From: Heliocidaris tuberculata
Taxonomy: Eukaryota > Echinodermata > Echinoidea > Camarodonta > Echinometridae
DNA length: 64,000 bases
Direction of reading: 5' to 3'
Assembly: GCA_025618425.1 (NCBI GenBank)
Contig: CM046832.1
Coordinates: forward strand, 52,312,447 to 52,376,446
The position numbers and the translations under genes are program-made. Positions 48,284-59,537 of the stretch are shown one piece after another; the stretch's first letter is position 1; each line of letters opens with the position of its first letter. The notes beneath the pieces were generated by a model that was given only the letters and a program-made list of their open reading frames with translations, was not told the origin of the DNA and made no database searches.

Positions 48284-48655
48284 TTAAAGGGGAAGACAAC
48301 CTTAGTATTTAGTTGACTTGAATAAAAGCAGAAATATTAGAGAAACAGATTAATGAAAGTTTGAGCAAAATCCGATAAGAAATAAGAAAGTTATGAATTA
48401 CTGAATTTGTTTGAAGTTTGTATCAAACACAAATTGGCAACTCCGTGTCGTCTTGTGAGCTCCTCTCCCATTTGCTCTTTACAGAAAATTTAATAAATTT
48501 TCATTTCTTAATTGCTGATGAAGGAAGAGATGATGTGTAAAAATCTATGTGCAATGGTTTTATTTAGGGTGCATGTATATTATTCAATATTTTCTTTAGA
48601 TATAATGGAAATTTATAATTTTTAAAGTACAGGGTAAATAAAAGGGTGCGTGCAA
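48284..48655 (+). mobile_element. MITE family D, copy 1 (right end missing)
   Basis: From TTAAAGGGGAAGACAACC it aligns with 61377-61730 in the same orientation, sharing ATGAAAGTTTGAGCAAAATC, CGATAAGAAATAAGAAAG, CACAAATTGGCAACTC and AATATTTTCTTTAGA. After GTACAGGGTAAAT the two diverge, so this copy has lost its right terminus. Confidence 0.8.
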
Positions 48656-49457
48656 CTTTACAGATGGTTGACGTCATGATGCATTGATTATATTGAAATA
48701 ATGTCTGCCCTGAGATAATTACCATATCTAATATTGTACCAAATTTGAGTCCATTTGAACAAGCTGTTTTGGAGATATTGTGTGAACAAATAAGTTGGTA
48801 GTAATAAGAATAAATTGATAATAATGATTATAATAATAATAATGAAATATTTATAGAAAAACATGAGGTGGTCTGTACTTGAAGTACAGCCCACCTAATG
48901 ATATATTGCAATTACCTTTGCAGTAAATATGCACATTATAATACTTTATCGTGCGGCAGTTAAGCTGAACCCTGAAATAATTGGGGGGGGGGGGTTTGAA
49001 ATATGACAGCTTAGTTGCATTTACAAGACAAATTACAGCCTACACTCTAAAAACAATATTCCTTTTGTGATTCACTCCTCAAATCTTTAGCTAATCATTT
49101 TTATCCAAGGAGGAACTTCTGTTTATAACCTGACATCAATGGCTTGGTCGATTGTTTGCGGCATTGTCATGGCAATAGATAGTTACTTAAATCTTTGAAG
49201 AGGGCTGTCTGTGATTTGTTTGTGATTCATGACAAAGCTTACATGTCACTTCTGGGTCGCATGCGTGAGACAAAACTGCCCGGAAGGTTGTATGGAAGGT
49301 CACCGCTAAACTATGATCGTACCCCTTTTACCCTCTCAACTTCCTGTCTTCCAAGATATGTGGGATTTAATACAGTCATGTGTTCCAATCATGGTCAGTG
49401 TGGTCCCTAGCTGGTACTACATGTAGATCACAGATAATGTTTTGATTATCTAGAATG

Positions 49458-49702
49458 CAGGGATGGATCCAGACTTTCTGTTAAGATGGGGGGCGGGGGG
49501 GGAGGCACAAGTATGAAAAATCTCTGACAAGAAAAAATAGAAATATTATATTTGTTAGGTTTGTTCTCAAAAGGTGGGGGCACACAAATGCAATTTGGTG
49601 GACACATTTGTTTTTTTTACTGAAGATATTGCAGATTGGTAGTAAAAAGTGGCTGGGGGGGGGGGGGAGGTGTGCCCTCCCCCAGTGGTACATGCACCAC
49701 TG
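49458..49702. mobile_element. hAT-like MITE with G runs, 245 bp
   Basis: CAGGGATGGATCCAG at the left and CATGCACCACTG at the right are variants of the CAGNGG-type terminus in inverse orientation. Runs of about nine and eleven Gs lie inside, near 49491-49502 and 49656-49667. Confidence 0.58.
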
Positions 49703-50184
49703 AATACAGGCAATTAAAAAAATATGATCACATGTATTTTAACCTAAAATATGAGAAATATTGTCACTGCAGCCACTATGGTGATAAAAGATGATGCTGC
49801 ATGAATATATCAAGCTTGTAATTCAACCTCAAAGATATAAAGAGGAACTCTTTAATTACAGAATTATGTATGCTTGCATTGAGCGCAATAAACATTCATC
49901 ACTTCTAGTCGAATGTTGCCTTGAGAAAAGAGGTGTGGCTGACAGCCCCTTATTGACATTAATGTTTGATTCTGTGACCACGTCTTCTGTGCATGCTGTC
50001 ATCAAGTGAATGTACGACTCAATTACTGCCTCATGTCTAGCTACATTGGAAACATACTTGTGGGATTTGAAATGTAGGAATAGTCTACTTTGCGGTTATT
50101 ATGGCTGTCAGCAGCCAGCTAACTAGCAAAGAGGAAATCCCAAAATGATTCTGCAATGGCTAGAAAAAATAGATTGGATGATAA

Positions 50185-50220
50185 TGACAGAGAGAGAGAG
50201 AGAGAGACAGAGAGACAGAG
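50185..50220 (+). repeat. GA-rich microsatellite
   Basis: (GA)n with two CAGA interruptions, purine on the sense strand. Confidence 0.9.
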
Positions 50221-51458
50221 TAGCTGAGGAGAGCTTAGAAAAAGTACAGCTACGGAGAGGCAACAAGAGAAAGATATGAATGGATGAAAGAATGAAAGAA
50301 CTTTATTACCAAAAATTGATCATAATTCAGTATACATTTGAAATACATTTATAGTACTTTCGTAATAGGACACCACTAGATAGCAATACTGCTAGTAGGG
50401 TTTGGTGCCCTAGTTTACATTAAAATGGTTTACATTCTTTGTGACAAATATGAATGAGATATGAGGAATAGAACGTGCATATTTAGGGAGAGATATATGA
50501 GATTCAAAGATACTATTAGAGTGATAAAGATTGGAATACGATATGAGATCGAGGGAAGAAGAACAGGAGAAAAAGAGGCAAAGACAAAGAAAAATTGAAA
50601 AAGGGAAATAATAAGTAAAGGTCAAGATGTAAAATATTTGAAAAGTATGAAAATACACTTTGTAAACTTGTTATTAAATTGGACATTTTAAAGGTTAAGT
50701 ATACAAAGTTTACATCAGTATTCTTTGAAATTCATTTAAAAAAAATTATACAAAAGTAGGCAATATGTTGCCATGTAGATCGACAGGAACTATGAATAGT
50801 TTTTATAAGTATTTCATTAAAAGTCAACAACTTGATGCCAACTACTTTCATCAAGCTGTTTGATTCTACACTCTGTATGGTGTCCTAGTACTACAGATAT
50901 AAATATCCCTTACCACTCCTTGAGAGAGGGGTATAATTAACTGTTACTTCACTGCTGTTTAACGTCAAGGAGTTGTTTGTAATTTAAATGTTGATTGAAA
51001 TGTTTTGACTGAACTTTTTCATGGATGTTTACCTCATCATTGCCCAGTATATGTGTGTAACCACAGTATTTTCATTTCCTGGTAAACTTGGTTTGAACTT
51101 TTGACAGGTAATTTTTTTTTCTTCATGGGGATAATTTGAAGATAATCAATCTTGTACAGAAACAGTCTGTCAAATGTCAGGAATGCACATTGATTTGATT
51201 TATCATGGAATCATTTTGCATTGTTTTTAAGCATACTTAAGTCATGGAGTAATATGTATGTTATTTACTTGGAAATAGTAAGGAAAAATGAATTATGCAA
51301 CATTTTCCCAATTTTTATAAAAAATAGACAGGAATCCACACATTTGCTTTAGAAGGGCTTTGTCAAAATGAAATTGAATTATGTATTGAGATATAGGGGT
51401 CAGGAATTTTTAAGGATTTCCTTTCGTTAGTGTATACTGGTGTCTTATACTGACAGTG

Positions 51459-51671
51459 GAAGCATGATGGTTCAGTGGTAGAGCAGTGGTTTCGTAACTG
51501 GAGGACACCGATTCAAAACCGAGTGGATGCACTAGTGCTCCTTGGTAAGGCATTAATCCTCATTACCAAGTCCCTCAGAGAGGACTTAAAGCCGTCGGTC
51601 CCCTGGGTGCTTTCTTACAAGCATACAATGCTTTCTTAGCAGACAGGTAAAATAAACCATCAAACCTTTAC
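51459..51671 (+). mobile_element. tRNA-derived SINE, copy on the sense strand
   Basis: The head carries an A box (TGGTTCAGTGGTAGAGC), a TTTCGTAACT loop and a B box (GATTCAAAACC), spaced as in a tRNA. The anticodon-like triplet within TTCGTAA would be CGT, suggesting a Thr-type ancestor. The body CTTGGTAAGGCATTAATCC, GAGAGGACTTAAAGCC and AATGCTTTCTTAGCAGACA is shared with the minus-strand copy at 26211-26412. The tail ends near AAACCATCAAACCTTTA. Confidence 0.85.
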
Positions 51672-52558
51672 TGTCATGAAGCCCCTTCCAGGTTTGAGAA
51701 TTTTTTTACTTGGCCAATCTTTATATAGTCATGAGATATTAGACTGATTATTAAAATGATTGATATGAACCTTTCATTTATACTTTCTTTATTTGTATTG
51801 ATAGGTGTAGAGCAATTCTGAGAAAAATATTATTTTCAGAAAATACACATAAATGTACAGTAGTGCCTTTTTTGTTTGTGAAAATTTAACGAGGTGAAGT
51901 AAAGATCTTGTCCTTCATATTCATAACGTAGATAGAACGGAGCTACTTGAACTACATATACTAGCTTTCAACTTCACTCTTGTGTAATTTCTAAGTGTAA
52001 TTTCTTGGTTTTGATAAGGAATTGATATAGTAACAATGACTTTATGAGCTTACTGGTACTTTAAAAATTCTTGTTTTTCTAGTTTCACTCCAGAAGACTC
52101 ATCAATATGTGAGATGTGATATGTCTTTCATTATCTTGACATGTGAAGAAGGATATCAATTGCTTCAGTGATTTCATTTCTTTTGTTGTGAAAGTGTGAT
52201 GTTTCACAAAGGCAGTTTTCTTAATTTCTTGAGGGTTTCCATTTGATTGCTTTTCAGTCGGTGCATGCATTAAAGATACTGTATTCTGAAACTGATAATT
52301 TTGCTCCCATAAAGATGTCATGATCCTGAGTCAGCAGTGAAAGTAGATAACAGATTGTTATTGACAAAAGTGTGATCACAAACATGAACACTAGCTATGA
52401 AACATCAATTCTCACTTATTAATTCTGAAGTTGTGAACCGTGTACATGTCATTTTTCAGATATTATTGAATTGGGCATATTATGATCATGCATGCTTTCT
52501 TGTCATCATGACATAAACTGGCATCAGATTTCTCAGAGGTGAGGGTCTGAGGGATAAC

Positions 52559-53451
52559 TTAAAGCGGAATTAACCTCAAAATACAAATGTGCTTATATTC
52601 AAAGATGAAATCTATTCCTTCTTGTTGTCCTATATAGTTTTGCATTAAAATATACGAGATGGGTATAAATCAAAATTTTCTCAGCAAAATTTATCGTCTG
52701 CTAGCGATACCTGGGGGCTGCCTTTTTCTTGATGTGTACATAAAGATAATTTTAATCCGAATGCAAAATTGTCTTTCTTCCTGATACAAAATCCCATTTG
52801 AGATTTAAAATATTTAACAGATATATACATATATTCTAAAAATGTAAATGTGTTTGATATTTCTTTGAAAATTACTATTTTGCTAAATAGAAATCTATTT
52901 TCTTGATACTATGACATACGCGACAGAGCAAATTAATTCAAATTTATGGATGATAACTTTCCTGAGCGTCAATAGTGACAAACTATGCATTCACCTGCTT
53001 TGAGATAATGGACTTCAATAGTCGGAATGCGCGTTGTATAAATTATATTCTGCTCTGCCAGGCAAGCCCAAGAAATCGATTTCTATTTAGCAAACCAGAG
53101 AATTTAAAAAGAAATCTATAAATTTCAAATTTTAGAATATATGTATATACTTGTTATATATTTTCCATCGTATATGGGGATTTTTTGTAATGTAGAGAGG
53201 CAATTTAGCTCTAGGATTAAAAATATCTTCCTGACTGGAACAGTTTCCAAGGGTTCATGTACAACTCCATATCTTCAAGAAAATTGCATCCCCCATATAA
53301 AGTGTTGGCAAATGATAACGTGTGCTAGAATGTCTTGATTTAAACCCTTTTCTGATATTTTATTTCTAAAAAGATACAGGCCAATGATTAAGAATATATC
53401 ACACCTTTGAAACATAAGTACATTTATGATCTGGGGTTAATTCTCCTTTAA
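52559..53451. mobile_element. TTAA-ended element, 893 bp, with ~38 bp inverted ends
   Basis: TTAAAGCGGAATTAACCTCA at the left and TGGGGTTAATTCTCCTTTAA-like sequence at the right are inverse matches, extending inward to AAATGTGCTTAT and ATAAGTACATTT. Both termini are TTAA. A second inverted pair lies inside (TTTGCTAAATAGAAATC near 52879 and GATTTCTATTTAGCAAA near 53079). No frame of transposase size is present. Confidence 0.75.
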
Positions 53452-54416
53452 TTATATACATATTGTGTTTGGGTGTAGGCCTATTTTCAGTAAGATTAAG
53501 TTCACATTTAAAGTGCCAATTCTCAAAAAATATATGTATTTGATTCATTATTTTTATTTCATTTTCAAGTGTGAATTAATTATAATTGAAAAGAAGGCAA
53601 ATGGCTTTTAAAACTGACCTTTGGAAATGTTTATTTCCTCTACTAGCCAAATGAAAGAATACAAAGGAGCTGTGGTGATTGTAAATAAAAAGAAGAGATA
53701 ATCATCTTAAATTTGATAGAAAGAAAAACACATATAATGGCTAATAAAGGAAATTACACTTGAGAGGCTCAATGATAACATGATTTTTTAAAGTATCGAC
53801 GTACTGTTTGAGCAGTGAAGTAAAGAAATTAAATGTTTTCTTTTGTGGCTGGCAGTATTCTGCCAGTGAGGGCAGTTATTACTTTATCAGAAAGAGAACC
53901 TCAAGTGACAAAATGTTCTTCTAGAGAACTTTTCTGCAGTGGTTTAGAGAGAAAAAATATATTGTAGCTGCAAGTGGCCAGCTGTGCTATATTCATGAAA
54001 AGAACTTACAGAGAATGAGAGATATTTGTTTGAATGAGATCATGATGATTTGTTAGTACTCCTGTGAATGAGTTTTACATGTATATGAATAAAATTGAAT
54101 TTTAAATGGAGAATATTTTTTAAAAATTATAAAAAATTATAAATAATTGATAGGAGGTCCATCTTTGTATGGAAAAAAAACAAACCTACAAAGGAGTATT
54201 TCTTAAGTACTTTTAGTACTGGAACAATCTTTGCCCATTTTCAGAGCAGGTATGAGTTACACTTGAATGAAAGAGAGAAAAAAGAAAATTGCCAAAACCC
54301 CTGAAAAGATAATGTTGTGATTTTTATAAAATGCCCTATTTTTCTACTTACTTACATAGTACAGCCTGTTCATCAGTTATCTCCTTTCTCTCTCTCTCTC
54401 TGTCTCTTTGATGCAG

Positions 54417-54716
54417 CTATCAGCAAGGATAGCGGGGATGACTCTGTTCGCAACCTCATTGACGATGGCCCAACGAAGTCCTCGAGCAAAGCCCCTGCCA
54501 TGGAGAAATGGCGAAAGCTCTCCGAAGGGAAGGGTATCGTGACCCGGGCCCGCAAGGAATCCGGGGCACCTCTCACTAACAGTACCAGGGACGTCAGAGG
54601 AGGAGGAGGAGGAGGAGGGATGGAAAGTAATGGGAACAGTGCCGAGGAGATGGATGAGGATGATGATGAGGAGGAGGAGTGCGATGATGACGATGATGAT
54701 GGAGACAGTAGTGAAG
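54417..54716 (+). CDS. Coding exon 2 of the unidentified gene (residues 231-330)
   Basis: The acceptor has a long (TC)n pyrimidine tract ending GATGCAG, and the donor is GAAG then GTAAGA. The 300 bp exon is phase 1 at both ends, joins exon 1 as Ala231, and could be skipped in frame. Residues 232-250 read ISKDSGDDSVRNLIDDGPT. DSGDDS (235-240) fits the DSGxxS pattern of beta-TrCP phosphodegrons except that its fourth residue is Asp, not hydrophobic. A basic segment EKWRKLSEGKG (260-270) and TRARKES follow. Then comes a run of seven glycines coded by a GGA repeat, and a strongly acidic stretch near 307-326 of Asp and Glu with one Cys. Its GC content is well above the flanking introns. The family is unknown. 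The acidic run is encoded by GAT/GAG triplets that may vary in length between individuals. Confidence 0.74.
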
Positions 54717-55919
54717 GTAAGAATTATGTCAGAGGAACCATGCTCTTTGAACTCTGACCCAGTATTTGTCACAAATAATACATCATTTGTAACAGGTCAA
54801 AATTTTGGGAATGGGGAATTGGGGTGCACCTTTGAGGCGCAATGTGCACTTATTTACATAGGGGGACCATCCGTGTATGGATATTCTCCTACTTTACATC
54901 ATTACTGAACTTTAATCATAGTCGGTCCCCTCTGTAGAAGACCATTCCATTTACTCTTGCACACATATGATAAGCGAAAAAAACATTCCACTATTGCACT
55001 ATTCTTCAACGAAAGAACCCACTTATTTCAAGTCTTTTTCACAACGGCAAGAGATGTATAAAAGTCTCCATATGTGAAGTTGAAAAATAAACTCGTTTTC
55101 TAGAAACAGACAATTGTCAGATATGACAAGCAAGTGCCTTTCCTGTGAAATGTGCAAGCATTTCAATAGCCCCATAGATGATTCAGTTCTGAAGAATAGT
55201 GCAGGGAGGTACCAAAATCACCAAAGGCATTGATTTTAAAATGTTTTGGGTTATACCCCTATTATATTTTTATCCACATAGCATATGTTATTATTCTATT
55301 TCACCTGATTAAAGCTGCCTTCGTATAAATTGCTTTTCTTTATCAAATGAATTATAATTGACAGACCGGTGGTGGTGCATGATAGAAATCTGGAGCTCTT
55401 AACCCTTTTTGAATATTGCACTCAAGAAAAAAAAAAAAAAAAAAGGAGAGTTTACTTAACCGATGAAAAAAAAGTAGTGAAAATAGTTCATGAAATCCTT
55501 CTTATATTCTTGCCATAATCAAGAGTGTATAATCCAGAGGGTTTCTAATGTTCAGAAGATAGTTCCATTAAAATCAACTGAAATATGCAAATTGATTATG
55601 ACCACTACAATTAAATAGAAATAATGATGTATTCTGCATTGCTTGCAAGTTGTAATTTTGTCATGATCTTGAGGAAAATTGCATGTGCATTTCAAGATTG
55701 AGCACCATGCTTTCTTTTATTTTAGAAATCTTTCTCGTTCAAGGGGACACTTTCAGATAAGCTGGGTTTCAACAGATTAGTGATATGAAATTATTGAGAG
55801 ATATGGTATGGTTCACTCTTATTCTGCAACCAGCAATATGACGTAAGCCTACTATTTTGATAATGAATTTTAATAGATTAGATCATTATCACAAGAAGCA
55901 CACGTATGCAAAAACAGAT

Positions 55920-56041
55920 GTAAGGGGAGAGAGAGAGGTTTAGAGTAGAGAGCAATACAGAGATGAAGAGGCATAGAGAGGTTTCAGGTAATGCAGAGAG
56001 ATTGAGAGAGTGAAAGGGGTGGGGGGGGGGGGGGAGAGAGC
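55920..56041 (+). repeat. Purine tract with a G run
   Basis: GA-rich stretches flank a run of about 12 Gs near 56021-56033. Purine on the sense strand. Confidence 0.85.
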
Positions 56042-56724
56042 TGACAGACAGACAATTAAATGACCCGATAACTGTTAGACTTGCATACATATTGTTATAA
56101 AGATATTATTTGCATCATGAATCATCAAGTCATACAAGTGAATTCAACTTGGAGCATTGTTTTAGTTGAAGAGCTCCCTCTGTTGATTTTGTTGTTGGCA
56201 GCACAAACTCGTTGATCTGATTCTGGGAATGTCAAACACTAAATCAATTACTCTATTTTTGTAACTGTCAAGAGTTCCATCTTGTACTTAAAAACAGGTT
56301 AAACTTGGATTGATTAACTAAGGCAAGAGAAGGGGGAAGGAATAATTGATATTCCTTTTTAAATATTCTTAATATATCCTCACTTATAATATCAACATTA
56401 TTTTTTATTGTTAGTTAGAAAAGACTATAGGTGACATTTCTCCACAATATGTGAAGGAAAGAAATTATGAATATAATGCAATTTATTACTTAGCTTTACA
56501 TTAGTGGGGCATGCATATCTAGCTAGAGGGGCGCATCTTCCACCCCCATATGGTTTCAGGAAGTGATTAATGGTGTCTGATTAAGAGAAGGGACAGGTGT
56601 CGTTGACACTCCACCATTTCATACAATTTGAATTCATTCATGATGTATGAACTTGGCCAGTCAGAGAGCCGACAAAAGGGGAAGGTCAAACAATTGATCA
56701 CAGTTCTCATAATATGATTGCGAA

Positions 56725-56890
56725 GTCTTTCAAGAAATCAACTGAGGGGCAATGTCAATACCCTGTCGCATGGCCTATAGAAGTCATGTTCAGACTTTGT
56801 AATATCTTACTGTAATGTTCGCACAGTTCAATAGATGGTGTAGTGCTGTTGAAATAGGTTCATAGGTTCATTTTATTGCATTTACATGGT
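56725..56890 (+). mobile_element. MITE family C, partial copy
   Basis: It shares AATCAACTGAGGGGCAATGT and GTAATGTTCGCACAG with the element at 47365-47556 in the same order. One end passes into a TTCATTTTATTGCATTTACA stretch that resembles no part of the other copy. Confidence 0.55.
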
Positions 56891-58199
56891 AAGGTTATAA
56901 AACAACATAAATAAGTAAATACACTTATGCATCGATAACAGTATATATAATCATACAAAGGAAAGAAAGAACTTCCCTATACCTGAATGATCTTGGTAAC
57001 CCTATAGACAGAAAATAATTTGATGAAAATACTAATTCATTTATGATAATGAAATATTGAATATATACATATTAAAGCTGTAAAAAAAGATAACTATTAT
57101 TCATTTCCATATAAAAAAGATTTATTGTGCCTACTGATAAAGATTCTCTATTAGGAAAAAAAAAAATAACAGGATGATTATTAAATCAAATGTTAATGAT
57201 AACCTGCAGTAAAAACAAATATTTTGAAATTATAAATTTTGATAAGTATCACTTATTTGCATTTTTGCTTCATTCCCTTTTATATCCTATTATTGCCTCA
57301 GGGTGATTTTTCAAAAGTCTTTATGATTGTTTTTAATGACATTGTCTCATATGCAGCATCTCTCATTCATACTATGTTTGAAAAAGGTTTGAATATAATA
57401 CAGATGAAGGATGTTGGGACACCAGTGGCATACAAACATTTAGGATGATTTTTTTTTCTTCAAAAAAATAGAGTAGGCCTACACATCACTGTATTGAAGG
57501 TGTGGAATATTAGGGTATCATGCAACCTACACACGAAGAGATTCACTTGCCTTTAGTTCACGAAACCTAGTTGTGCATATAATAAATTCGATTGAATTAT
57601 TGTCTATGAGATTGATCAAATGCAAGTTTTGTGTATATAATCATTGTCCCAAAGCTACAAATGAGTGGTTTTGACTTCCTGAATGAAGTTCATATATTTT
57701 CTCAATCAAAATCACTTGGCATAGTAGGGCTTGTAAGAGACAGAGGAGGTGCAGTTCTGCCAATGTTATACAGAAGAACGATCCACTTAACCATGGCCTG
57801 ATAAAATTAAGCCAGGTATATGAGAAATTTTATTTTAAAAAGGTTATTTCTAAAATATAAAAATACACAGGGCATTTCCTCATTCTTGTGACATTTGATT
57901 GTGATGCACATACTGCCTATTACAGTACTGTTATTATTATTTATTTTTTTTTGCAATTTCTTGGAATTGTGAATTGTATCACCATGTATTTTGCTTTGAT
58001 CAAGCATAAGGTTGCATCAGGTTGCATCAGGAAGTTCTCTTTAATTCTACATGAACTTCAAATAATTTTTTTTTTTTGGAGAAAAATTATTGTGTGAATT
58101 AAGTTTCTTATTTTATAGAAAAGAAAATGCTCATTGTTTTTTTTTAATATTCTTAATTTGATGAGAGGAAACAAGGAAATAATGATATTGAGAAAAAAA

Positions 58200-58372
58200 T
58201 TACAGAGGGAGAGGGAAGAGTAGAGAGAGAGAGAGAGAGAGAGAGAGGGGAGAGATAGACGGCAGACAGAGAGAGAGAGAGAGGAGAGTGAGAGAAATAA
58301 AGAGGGAAAGAGAGCTTAAGAGAGAGGGATAGAAAGAAAGAGAGGGAGAAAGGGAGGAGAGAGGGGGAAAGA
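58200..58372 (+). repeat. (GA)n and purine tract
   Basis: About 170 bp of nearly pure purine with (GA)n cores near 58221-58248 and 58266-58284, purine on the sense strand. The Ser/Leu-rich minus-strand frame here is a by-product. Confidence 0.92.
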
Positions 58373-59396
58373 GATAAGAACAAAGTTTTTAGATTAGAAA
58401 GCTTTCAAAACATGTCAAAACTTCCACAAAATCATTTGTAAACATGTAGGATGAGTAGATTATAGGGGAAAGCCACCCATCCCTTCTCACCCTTAGCTGA
58501 AGATCACCATGAAACCACTAGTGAAACCACATATCTCATCTGATCATTGTTACTTATTAATCCATCATTTTAATGGTCAGGATACACAATCCTCGATCAT
58601 AAGTATCTACTTATATCACTCTGAAGCACTAGTACACAAGCATTAGTTTGTACAGATTGGTCCATCGTCCGTATAGCAGGAATTTGTTGACATTACTTAA
58701 GCAAAAGTAAGTGTTATTTTGCAGCTCTCCGTGTTTTCGATGTTTGATTTTGATGTTGAGTGGTGGAGATGAATAAAGCATATTGCATGTCCAAAAAAAT
58801 GTAGCAACTAACACAAATTATTAGCTTGATACGTGAATTACTCAAACAAGGATGCTTTTTCATGTTTTCATGAGATTCGATTGCTTAGATACGTTAAAGA
58901 TTTTTTAAATTTTAAAAAATTAATAAAGTTGGAGAAATTATAGAGTAATTAAGGTAATGTAGCAATGAGGCTTTGATAAGGAATCTGACTGTTTTGCCAT
59001 TACCTTTATTTCTTGCTGTATTCATTGTGTTTCCAAGCTGGTATTTGTCAAAAAGCTATCTCTGCACATACCATTTTTTCATGCCCCAAAATACTTATGT
59101 ATATGCAAAGCAATGCAAAGAGAAGCAAATGTAAACTAGGTATATATAATGGTCCATGAAGGCTGTAAATGTTTGAAAGTGCTCGCAATAAAAAAAATAT
59201 AAATGGAAAACCATTTGTGGAATCATCATTTTATACTAAATTTCCTTATGCTTTGTTTTCATATTATTTCTTTCAAAACACATCTTTAAAAAAAAATGCT
59301 TGCTTTTATTATTTTTGTTATGATTTGCATGGCTTTTGCATGTTGCCTGTCTGTCTTTCTTTTTTCCCCCTACCCGTCGTGCATGCATCTTTAAAG

Positions 59397-59537
59397 ACAC
59401 CTTAAGCGTACACAGCGAAGACCTGGATGATGTTTTCTGGGATGAAAAGAGTGAGTTTGGGTTTCTTGATGATGGTGGTGTAGAGGAGGATTATCAAGAT
59501 GAAGGAGATGGGAAAATCCAAGGTTTAGGTCTCCGTG
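59397..59537 (+). CDS. Coding exon 3 of the unidentified gene (residues 331-377)
   Basis: This 141 bp exon is phase 1 at both ends. The split codon G|AC gives Asp331 after exon 2, or also Asp if exon 2 is skipped. It ends at a GTAAGT donor (59538). The peptide begins DTLSVHSEDLDDVFWDEK, continues SEFGFLDDGG and then an acidic EEDYQDEGD, and closes with a KIQGLGLR turn to basic. It is acidic with scattered aromatic residues (Phe, Trp, Tyr), the composition of a short linear interaction segment, not of a folded domain. Together with exon 2 it gives one acidic region of about 80 residues. The reading frame continues into exons outside this window, where the defining domains must lie. Confidence 0.74.

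Larger units (their letters stand above)
16443..54416 (+). other. Intron 1, 37,974 bp, phase 1
   Basis: The donor GTAAGT at 16443 and the acceptor CTGTCTCTTTGATGCAG ending at 54416 fit the consensus, and both sides are phase 1: the split codon G|CT gives Ala231. Intervals between the repeats listed separately (for example 17526-21051, 22009-26210, 34158-38302, 42509-46617 and 53452-54360) hold AT-rich sequence in which I find no other exon with good splice sites and an open frame, apart from the candidate first exon at 35859-35970. Large first introns often carry enhancers, but none can be proved here. Confidence 0.7.
54717..59396 (+). other. Intron 2, 4,680 bp, phase 1
   Basis: It runs from GTAAGA to an acceptor in which a TTTCTTTTTTCCCCCTACCC tract precedes CATCTTTAAAG. 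It contains an A run near 55427-55444, a partial family C repeat (about 56725-56890) and GA tracts, with no other exon that I can support. Confidence 0.68.

Noticed and set aside
51461..51535. tRNA gene
   Set aside because: A and B boxes are present, but the acceptor stem does not close convincingly and the same head with a shared body recurs at 26211-26412, so it is a SINE.
54377..54772. 131-codon frame on the minus strand
   Set aside because: Antisense shadow of exon 2; its Ile and Ser runs come from the acidic and glycine codon repeats.
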